From the NCBI GenBank assembly GCA_030744635.1, contig JASLQE010000254.1, forward strand, positions 1-8,041: a DNA stretch of 8,041 nucleotides, in the 5' to 3' direction. This DNA is from Dehalococcoidia bacterium. Its GTDB lineage: Bacteria; Chloroflexota; Dehalococcoidia; JACVQG01; JAHKAY01. Both the position numbers and the translations under genes were made by a program. The notes under the pieces were generated by a model, which did no database searches, was not told the origin of the DNA, and saw only the letters and a list, made by a program, of their open reading frames with translations. Of this stretch, positions 1-5,273 are shown piece after piece (the first letter of the stretch is position 1; each line of letters begins with the position of its first letter).

Positions 1-676
<676 letters not shown>

Positions 677-706
677 TAAAGAAACCTTTTCCTTCCACTA
701 TCCGGT

Positions 707-717
707 TGTTAAGGTGC
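707..717 (-). promoter_or_regulatory. boxA-like antitermination motif in the 16S leader
   Basis: On the minus strand this reads GCACCTTAACA, matching nine of eleven bases of the E. coli rRNA boxA GCTCTTTAACA. It lies between the predicted transcription start (about 728) and the mature 16S 5' end, which is where rRNA leader boxA sites that load Nus factors occur. The motif is short, so the assignment rests mainly on position. Confidence 0.5.
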
Positions 718-734
718 TCTGTTACTCCAGAATA

Positions 735-763
735 AGTGTAGCAAAGGGGCTTGGGTTTGTCAA
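735..763 (-). promoter_or_regulatory. Sigma-70-type promoter of the 16S gene
   Basis: On the minus strand a perfect -35 hexamer TTGACA (758-763) is followed by a 17-base spacer and a -10 hexamer TACACT (735-740). Transcription should begin near 728, giving a leader of about 50 bases before mature 16S. Consensus boxes, ideal spacing and position just upstream of an rRNA gene make this one of the better promoter calls in the window. Confidence 0.8.
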
Positions 764-867
764 TGTCCTGTTCCCGTCCAGTAGATTAGTGACGCATCAT
801 CTCCTTTTGGTCTCCACCCATCGGTCCGATACACCGTTAGGAGTTGTATAGCACTCTTCAGGGGGGA

Positions 868-1281
868 CTATCCGGTGCCCTCCTCCTTTATCTTATCGAA
901 TATCTTGTTGGCGACTATGAAGGCTTCTATGGAGCCGGGGACACCCGCATAGAGGGCCACCTGCATGATTATCTCCCTTATCTGCTCCTCGGTGAGGCCG
1001 ACACGAATTCCGCCCCTCACATGCAGCACCAGCTCCTGTGCGCGACCCGTGGCCGTGAGGGTGGCTATGGTGACGGCGCTGCGCATCTTCCAGTCCAGGC
1101 CGGGCCGGTCATAAATGGTGAATCCGTCCATGACGAACTCCTGGAAGCCGGGGCTGAACTTGCCCAGGTTCTCCTCGATGATGGCCGCCCGCTTATCGCC
1201 GAACAGCCGCTTGACCACCTCCCTGCCCTGTTCAAATTTTTCTTTGTCCGCCAACTTGTCCTCCTTCAATTGTTGTCCCAT
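868..1281 (-). CDS. Carboxymuconolactone decarboxylase (CMD) family protein
   Basis: The 137-residue product matches the small all-helical CMD/AhpD-like family. The family core is clear: ELVLHVRGGIRVGLTEEQI (about 83-101, with conserved His87) followed by LYAGVPGSIEAF (110-121). The protein has no cysteine, so it lacks the CxxC of AhpD-type peroxidase partners and is more like the PcaC group, which acts on ring-cleavage lactones. Many family members have no known reaction and the substrate cannot be read here. The start is uncertain: the ATG at 1281 has GGAG only three bases upstream, within a small hairpin, whereas a TTG at 1254 has AGGAGG five bases upstream and would give a 128-residue protein beginning close to the conserved DKEKFEQG segment. 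A second CMD gene lies about 0.9 kb upstream on the same strand. Confidence 0.88.
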   Translation of the reverse strand: MGQQLKEDKLADKEKFEQGREVVKRLFGDKRAAIIEENLGKFSPGFQEFVMDGFTIYDRPGLDWKMRSAVTIATLTATGRAQELVLHVRGGIRVGLTEEQIREIIMQVALYAGVPGSIEAFIVANKIFDKIKEEGTG

Positions 1282-1284
1282 CCG

Positions 1285-1295
1285 CTCCGAAGGAG
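1285..1295 (-). promoter_or_regulatory. Small hairpin covering the weak ribosome site of the CMD gene
   Basis: The minus strand reads CTCCTTCGGAG, a four-base-pair stem with a three-base loop. Its right arm GGAG is the only Shine-Dalgarno-like sequence for the ATG at 1281, three bases away. This would hide that site and supports considering the downstream TTG at 1254 as a start. A stem this short can occur by chance. Confidence 0.3.
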
Positions 1296-1329
1296 TCCGC
1301 AGGGTGGACCCGCCCAGTTAGATTCCCCC

Positions 1330-1346
1330 GGGGGGCGAAGCCCCCC
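1330..1346. repeat. GC-rich hairpin (7-bp stem)
   Basis: GGGGGGC (1330-1336) and GCCCCCC (1340-1346) form a perfect seven-base-pair stem around a three-base loop, and the symmetry holds on both strands. Neither strand has a T run after it, so it is not a standard intrinsic terminator. It may be an intergenic repeat or an mRNA-processing or stabilising element in the leader of the leftward CMD gene. No second copy was seen in this window. Confidence 0.5.
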
Positions 1347-1496
1347 AAACCACCGGATGTGTAGGCACGCTGTACCCTGCCGAATCCAGTAAATGGTGTC
1401 TTTAGCTCTTTTCCACCCACCCGCCTAGGAAGTAACTACTGTGGGAAAAAGCCCCCTCCGATAAGGGCGGCGTTGTAGTAACAGACTCCCCTGGGG

Positions 1497-1598
1497 CTAC
1501 CGGGTGAGGATGGTGACCGAGCTGTTGGGGCCAGCGCCCATGGCGTGCGCCAGGCCCGCTCGGGCGTTTTCCACCTGCCGAGGCCCCGCGGGAGCTCT
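1497..1598 (-). pseudogene. Thiolase C-terminal fragment
   Basis: Reading leftward from 1598 to a TAG at 1497-1499 gives 33 residues whose core is RQVENARAGLAHAMGAGPNS, then SVTILTR. This resembles the C-terminal end of thiolases of the SCP-x/acetyl-CoA acetyltransferase type, where a conserved glycine-rich turn follows an alanine-rich helix and the protein ends in a short beta strand. An in-frame TGA (1599-1601) lies immediately upstream and the sequence beyond it has no thiolase character, so only the last twelfth or so of a roughly 390-residue enzyme remains. The natural stop codon is kept, which suggests that the upstream part was deleted or replaced. The match is from memory of the family and the fragment is short. 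Confidence 0.55.
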
Positions 1599-1733
1599 TC
1601 AGGGGCTCAGACGCCGGTTGTGTCTACTTGCTCAAGCACGCCATAGATACGGTGGAGCAGCTACCCGTTGAAGACCTCTACGCCGGTTGATAGGGGCTAT
1701 CGGTCGTATATACGGCGAGAGTAAAGTAGTTAT

Positions 1734-2177
1734 CTACACCCTCTGCATGAGCTCAATATAGGTGCCACCGGTAGCCGCACTGTCCAGGTAGGCAAAGCCG
1801 CCCCGCCCTGTGCTGCCGCTCAGGAGGATCCCCACCCCGCGTTCCGCCGCCCCTGCCACCTCGGCCTCCAGGTCGTCCACGGTGAACGCCAGGTGATGCA
1901 TTCCCTCCCCCTTTTCCTTCAGGAAGTCCCAGTAGGGGTTGTCCCCTTCACGGGCCTCAATCAACTCCAGCTGTGCGTCGCCCATACGGGCCAGCGATAT
2001 GCGCATCTCAAGGGGTATAAGGTGTCCTTTATAGGTAGCCTGGGCGGAAACATCGAAGGTGCGAAAAGCCCCTTCCGGGCACAGCCTTATTTCGGTATAG
2101 TGTTTGATGGCCTTATCTATGTCCCGCACGACTACCGCTATATGCCTTAGCTGCCACGGCTGCTTCTCTGTGCTCAT
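1734..2177 (-). CDS. VOC-superfamily protein, methylmalonyl-CoA epimerase-like
   Basis: The 147 residues form the two beta-alpha-beta-beta-beta modules of the glyoxalase/VOC fold. Module one begins LRHIAVVVRDIDKAIKHY (10-27) and ends AQLELIEA (68-75); module two has GEGMHHLAFTVDDLEAEVA (90-108) and ends GGTYIELMQ (137-145). Likely metal ligands are His12, Gln69 or Glu71, His94 or His95, and Glu142, matching the His/Gln/His/Glu set of methylmalonyl-CoA epimerase, as does the length. Epimerase is the best guess, interconverting the R and S forms of methylmalonyl-CoA, but related lyases and dioxygenases share the fold. Its ATG overlaps the stop of the upstream CMD gene by one base (TAATG) and no good Shine-Dalgarno sequence precedes it, so translation is probably coupled. 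No mutase gene is present in the window. Confidence 0.85.
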   Translation of the reverse strand: MSTEKQPWQLRHIAVVVRDIDKAIKHYTEIRLCPEGAFRTFDVSAQATYKGHLIPLEMRISLARMGDAQLELIEAREGDNPYWDFLKEKGEGMHHLAFTVDDLEAEVAGAAERGVGILLSGSTGRGGFAYLDSAATGGTYIELMQRV

Positions 2178-2587
2178 TACTTTACGCTCTTGGCCTTAGG
2201 ATGTTTGGGGTCCCATCTGTCAAAGACCTCTTTGGCGGTATACAGGGCGTCCAGGGTGACGGGGATGCCGGCGTAGAAGGCAAAGTGGCATATGAGGGCT
2301 ATTAGCTGCTCTTTTGTAAAGCCCAGGCGCAGCGCCGCCCTGAGGTGAAACCGCAGTTCCCGGTGCTTGCCGGTGACTATGAGGGCGCTCATAGTGGCGA
2401 TACTGCGGTATTTGATATCCAGGGTTTCATCTGCCCATATGGTGCCGAAGATAGTCTCACGGGTGAAATCGCCGAACTCGGGTGGGGCCATCTCAAAGAG
2501 CGGACCTTTCCGCTCAAAGCCGCCGGGGCCGAAAAGCTCCTCCATCTTCGCCTTGGCCTTGGCCATCCTCTCTTCTACCTTGCCCAT
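2177..2587 (-). CDS. Carboxymuconolactone decarboxylase (CMD) family protein, second copy
   Basis: This 136-residue protein has the CMD core: a helix ending VTGKHREL (71-78), then HLRAALRLGFTKEQL (81-95, with His81), then FAFYAGIPVTLDALYTAKEVF (102-122). It has one cysteine (Cys100) and no CxxC, so an AhpD-like redox role is unlikely. It aligns by eye with the other CMD protein at 868-1281 along the whole core but differs clearly in sequence, so these are diverged paralogues. The start is well supported by AAGGAG seven bases before the ATG. It is the first gene of a leftward pair with the VOC gene and sits behind a recognisable promoter. The C-terminus is lysine-rich. Ring-cleavage lactone decarboxylation is the family namesake reaction; the actual substrate is unknown. 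Confidence 0.9.
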   Translation of the reverse strand: MGKVEERMAKAKAKMEELFGPGGFERKGPLFEMAPPEFGDFTRETIFGTIWADETLDIKYRSIATMSALIVTGKHRELRFHLRAALRLGFTKEQLIALICHFAFYAGIPVTLDALYTAKEVFDRWDPKHPKAKSVK

Positions 2588-2617
2588 GTATCTCCTTCCC
2601 TCAAAGTTATAGCCACC

Positions 2618-2646
2618 AGTATAAGGGCTGATGTTGCCGGGGGCAA
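2618..2646 (-). promoter_or_regulatory. Promoter of the leftward CMD-VOC pair
   Basis: On the minus strand TTGCCC (2641-2646) and TATACT (2618-2623) are separated by exactly 17 bases. Transcription would start near 2611, about 24 bases before the ATG at 2587, leaving just enough room for the AAGGAG ribosome site. The -35 box overlaps one arm of an inverted repeat (2634-2646). Confidence 0.6.
2634..2646. promoter_or_regulatory. Inverted repeat between the divergent promoters, possible operator
   Basis: TTGCC (2634-2638) and GGCAA (2642-2646) are perfect inverted arms around GGG. The repeat covers the -35 box of the leftward promoter and ends just before the TG of the rightward extended -10, so a protein bound here could affect both directions. 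Five-base arms are short, and no regulator gene is in the window. Confidence 0.3.
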
Positions 2647-2655
2647 TGGTATAAT
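2647..2655 (+). promoter_or_regulatory. Extended -10 promoter of the hydroxyacid dehydrogenase gene
   Basis: TGG followed by a perfect TATAAT (2650-2655) makes an extended -10 element. Transcription would start near 2662, about 20 bases before the ATG at 2683. There is no good -35 at the usual distance (2627-2632 reads GCTGAT), which is typical for extended -10 promoters or for genes that need an activator. Confidence 0.6.
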
Positions 2656-2682
2656 GAGTGCAACCGAAAGCAGGAGGGGGAA

Positions 2683-3582
2683 ATGAGAGTCGGTTTTATC
2701 GGGCTGGGCAATATGGGTAAGCCGATGGCTTCCAATGTGCTCAAGGCGGGGTATGAGACAACGGTGCATGACCTGCAGCCAGGGCCTGTGGCGGACATGG
2801 TGTCTATGGGGGCAGAAGAAGCGGCGAGCCCCCAGGAAGTGGCACGGGTATCGGAGATGGTGTTCACCTCTCTTCCTAGGCCATCGGATGTGGAGCAGGT
2901 GGTGTTGGGTGAGGGCGGAGTGGTGACCGGGGCTGCCCCGGGTAGTCTGCTGGTGGACATGAGCACCAACTCACCCCAGGTCATCCAGCGCATAGCCGCC
3001 ACCGCCGCTGAGACGGGAATAGAGGTGCTGGATGCGCCGGTTACCGGCGGCATCAGGGGTGCGAAAAAGGCCAGCCTGTCCATCATGGTAGGAGGCAGTG
3101 AAAAAGCCTTTGAGCACTGCCGCCCGGTGCTGGAGGCCATGGGCAGCAATGTCTACCATATGGGTGGTGTGGGGATGGGCAATGTGGCCAAGCTGACCAA
3201 TAACCTGCTCTCACTCACCAACTCGCTGGTGGCCATGGAGGGCATGGTGATGGGGGCCAAGGCAGGGCTGGATGTGCAGAAGCTCTGGAATGTCATCCAC
3301 ACCGGGTCCGGCAACAGCTTTATATTCGAGAACTTCTTTCCCTATATTATCTTCAAGGGAAGGTGGGAGCCGCCAACTTTTCCCATTGACCTGGTCCTCA
3401 AAGACCTGGGGTTGGCGGTGGAGGAGGCAGAGCGGGCCGGGGCACCGGTGCCTATGGCCAGGCTGGCTATAGAGCGCTTTAAGGAGGCCGTGGCCTGCGG
3501 CTTGGGGAGCAAGGATGTGGGTGCGGCTATCACCATGCTGGAGAAGGTCGCCGGGGTGGAGGTGCGGGTTCCACAACCATAA
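2683..3582 (+). CDS. 3-hydroxyisobutyrate dehydrogenase-type NAD(P)-dependent beta-hydroxyacid dehydrogenase
   Basis: The 299-residue product has the full architecture and usual length of beta-hydroxyacid dehydrogenases, which oxidise 3-hydroxyisobutyrate, tartronate semialdehyde relatives and similar acids. An N-terminal Rossmann fold opens with VGFIGLGNMGKPMA (GxGxxG at 7-12). Asp30 at the end of the second strand (TTVHD) suggests NAD+ rather than NADP+. The substrate loop DAPVTGG is at 117-123, with Thr where many members have Ser. The catalytic lysine is Lys170 in GNVAKLTNN, with Asn173/Asn174 nearby, and Lys240-Asp241 sits in the C-terminal helical domain. GGAGGGGG a few bases before the ATG supports the start. 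It is transcribed divergently from the CMD-VOC pair, suggesting one catabolic function. The exact substrate cannot be told from sequence. Confidence 0.93.
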   Translation: MRVGFIGLGNMGKPMASNVLKAGYETTVHDLQPGPVADMVSMGAEEAASPQEVARVSEMVFTSLPRPSDVEQVVLGEGGVVTGAAPGSLLVDMSTNSPQVIQRIAATAAETGIEVLDAPVTGGIRGAKKASLSIMVGGSEKAFEHCRPVLEAMGSNVYHMGGVGMGNVAKLTNNLLSLTNSLVAMEGMVMGAKAGLDVQKLWNVIHTGSGNSFIFENFFPYIIFKGRWEPPTFPIDLVLKDLGLAVEEAERAGAPVPMARLAIERFKEAVACGLGSKDVGAAITMLEKVAGVEVRVPQP

Positions 3583-4199
3583 ACGCACCTACTCTTTTTC
3601 CAGACCCATTGTAACCCGGGACAGGCCTGTGTCAACACAGCGTACGGCTGTGTCCCTTCCTACCCGCCCGTTGGAGATTTGTGAGGGTGCACAGCTCCCC
3701 AGGCACCCCTTCAATCCTGATAAATGGAGTAAACGGTTTGACAGATGCTGCGTGCCGGGTTAGCCTATACAGGGGGAGGAAGGTTATCGCCGGACAACAG
3801 GGGAATGCGGCGGAGGCCATGTTGGGGGGACTGTGAATCTGGCCGAAGTGCATCCCGGGACCGTGAACCCCGAGTCCTGTGCTGCTGAGGAACCAAAAGC
3901 AGGCAAGGGTACCTCTTTGACTGTAAGGTGCGTTGAGGTCTACCTGAGTGCACCTGCCGGGCTGTGTCATGTCCGGGGTATCCATGAAATGCAGCGTCTG
4001 ATGTGGCTAATCACAGACCACCAGCCGTCTCAGGACAGCACCTGACTGGATTCATCCGGATAAGACCCTTCTGTAAAACAGCGTGAAATCAGACAAGTTC
4101 AAATACATCCATCAATCACTATTGACCAGGCCCTGTGGGTTGTGGCTGGCCGTTGGGAAAACTAGGGGGGTGATACCGCTGGTACGGCAGGGACTTCTT
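3583..4199. other. Intergenic region of about 0.6 kb without a convincing gene
   Basis: Only short open frames occur on either strand and none shows a family motif. The most protein-like is a plus-strand frame at 3681-3836 opened by GTG, 51 residues, containing SILINGVNGLTDAACRVSLY; GGAG lies four bases before the GTG, but nothing identifies it. A set of inverted repeats lies at 3618-3656. A GTG at 4083 opens in frame with the downstream oxidoreductase, but the extra residues have no family character and no ribosome site precedes that codon. No T-rich terminator was seen after the dehydrogenase. The stretch may be decayed coding sequence. Confidence 0.5.
3618..3656. repeat. Nested inverted repeats after the dehydrogenase gene
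   Basis: CTGTGT (3627-3632) and ACACAG (3635-3640) form a near-continuous palindrome around CA, and outside them GGGACA (3618-3623) can pair with TGTCCC (3651-3656). A second CTGTGT (3648-3653) could compete with the first for the ACACAG arm. No T run follows, so termination by the intrinsic mechanism is not supported. It could be a folded 3' end or a protein-binding site. Confidence 0.35.
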
Positions 4200-5210
4200 T
4201 TGAAAGATAGCCATGGAGGAAAGCGGGGGGCTACGTGGGAGAAGGTGGGCCTGTGTATCGCCGGCTGCGGCGATTACGCCAGGGTGCATGCCAGGGCGGC
4301 CAGGAGCAACAGGAGGCTGATTGACCTCTACTTTGCCAGTCGTTACTACGATAAAGCGGTCAGGTATTCACACGAGTACGGTGGTGTCGGCGCTTTCGCC
4401 GGCTACCGGGCAGCCGTCCAAGACCCTAGGGTGCAGGCCACGCTCTTCTGTGCGCCGCATTCCCTGCACCACGAGAACCTGCAGCTGGCCGCGGCCTGTG
4501 GGAAACATGTGCTGATGGAAAAACCCATAGCTACTGAGGTTGCCGATACCCAGGCCATGAAGAATACAGCTGATAGGGCAGGGGTCCACCTTATGGTGGT
4601 GGAGAATTTCCGCTATATGCCCGTGGTGAATACCTGCGCAGACCTTCTTGGTCGCGGGACTATAGGAAGGCTACAGGGGTTGCATTTTCAGGCCACCAAG
4701 TACCAGAGGCCCATCGGCTGGCGACTCTCCCGTTCCATGATGGGGGGTGGTGCCCTGATAGATGGGGGTATTCACAAACTTTCAGTGCTCAGGATGCTGG
4801 GTGGAGAGCCTGAATGGGTGTGTGCCGCCGCTCCACCTAAAGTTTTCCCCGAGATGGAGGGAGAGAAAGCGGTATCCCTGCTTATCGGCCTACGGAGGAA
4901 GGCGGTGGGGACGCTCAACTACTCCTGGGCGGCTGTTGGGGGACCGGGTAAGCAGAGCGCACTGGTCATTGGTGATAAAGGCCATATAGCTTTCAATTTC
5001 TGTGGAAAAACGGTGAAGGTGGAATCTTTAGGGGGTGCTTGGACCGTGAGGGTGGGTGGGGACGTCTCCGGTACCGGTGCCATGCACAAAGCTTTTCTCA
5101 ATTTGATTACAAAAGGCCACCCTGTGCTCAGCAGCCCTCAGGAGGCTTCGGGGAACCTGGCCCTGGCCCTGGCGGCCACCGGTTCATTGAAAGCGGGGGC
5201 CGTAGAATAG
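4200..5210 (+). CDS. Gfo/Idh/MocA-family oxidoreductase
   Basis: This is an NAD(P)-dependent sugar or cyclitol dehydrogenase-type protein. Numbered from a TTG start at 4200 (336 residues), the Rossmann motif IAGCGDYARVHARA has GCGDYA at 22-27, the family signature KHVLMEKPIA has Lys108, and GGGALIDGGIHKLS supplies Asp188 and His192; Lys/Asp/His are the usual catalytic set. The C-terminal half carries the expected open beta sheet. The start is unclear. The frame is open back to a GTG at 4083 without a ribosome site; the TTG at 4200 has AGGGA about six bases upstream; a GTG at 4245 would begin right at the first beta strand with poorly spaced GGGAG. I prefer 4200. It is the first gene of the rightward block, 63 bases before mpgS. 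Substrate unknown; a link to sugar or solute metabolism is inferred from position. Confidence 0.88.
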   Translation: MKDSHGGKRGATWEKVGLCIAGCGDYARVHARAARSNRRLIDLYFASRYYDKAVRYSHEYGGVGAFAGYRAAVQDPRVQATLFCAPHSLHHENLQLAAACGKHVLMEKPIATEVADTQAMKNTADRAGVHLMVVENFRYMPVVNTCADLLGRGTIGRLQGLHFQATKYQRPIGWRLSRSMMGGGALIDGGIHKLSVLRMLGGEPEWVCAAAPPKVFPEMEGEKAVSLLIGLRRKAVGTLNYSWAAVGGPGKQSALVIGDKGHIAFNFCGKTVKVESLGGAWTVRVGGDVSGTGAMHKAFLNLITKGHPVLSSPQEASGNLALALAATGSLKAGAVE

Positions 5211-5217
5211 GTCTTGC

Positions 5218-5262
5218 CTCAGGCCGGTAGGGCCGCTTATTAGCGGTGCTTTAGGGCCTGAG
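5218..5262 (+). promoter_or_regulatory. Nested hairpin in the leader directly before mpgS
   Basis: An outer eight-base-pair stem pairs CTCAGGCC (5218-5225) with GGCCTGAG (5255-5262). Inside it CCGCT (5233-5237) pairs with AGCGG (5242-5246) around a TATT loop, leaving an internal loop of seven and eight bases. The outer stem ends two bases before the GAGGAGG ribosome site (5264-5270) of mpgS. No T run follows, so it is not a standard terminator. It could tune translation, stabilise the processed message or bind a regulator. Confidence 0.5.
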
Positions 5263-5273
5263 CGAGGAGGAAA

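Larger units (their letters stand above)
1282..1733. other. Intergenic region of 452 bases between the CMD and VOC genes
   Basis: No intact gene is supported here. The stretch contains a GC-rich hairpin (1330-1346), the C-terminal scrap of a thiolase gene on the minus strand (1497-1598) and a five-base-pair inverted repeat GATAG/CTATC (1689-1701) just past the VOC stop codon. A plus-strand frame ending with TGA at 1688-1690 has a protein-like tail, LLKHAIDTVEQLPVEDLYAG, but no ATG and no family I recognise, and its first half overlaps the thiolase scrap. The region looks like a decayed gene site rather than a compact regulatory spacer. Confidence 0.6.

Noticed and set aside
868..1281. AhpD-type peroxidase partner
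   Set aside because: The protein contains no cysteine, and the second CMD copy has only one, so the CxxC redox centre is missing.
1330..1346. Intrinsic terminator at the GGGGGGC/GCCCCCC hairpin
   Set aside because: The stem is strong but no T run follows on either strand.
844..1392. A 182-codon plus-strand open frame across the first CMD gene
   Set aside because: It is antisense to a clear CMD-family protein for most of its length, and its product has no recognisable motif.
1705..1714. Ten-base perfect palindrome CGTATATACG as an operator
   Set aside because: Several ten-base palindromes are expected by chance in 8 kb, and it lies past the end of a gene, not at a promoter.
2607..3149. A 180-codon minus-strand open frame opposite the hydroxyacid dehydrogenase
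   Set aside because: The plus strand encodes a full family protein with all catalytic motifs; the antisense product is a low-complexity Ser/Thr/Pro-rich shadow.
3632..3985. A 117-codon minus-strand frame in the gap after the dehydrogenase
   Set aside because: It shows no domain or motif and has a composition rich in Pro, Cys and His typical of non-coding frames; kept only as part of the intergenic note.
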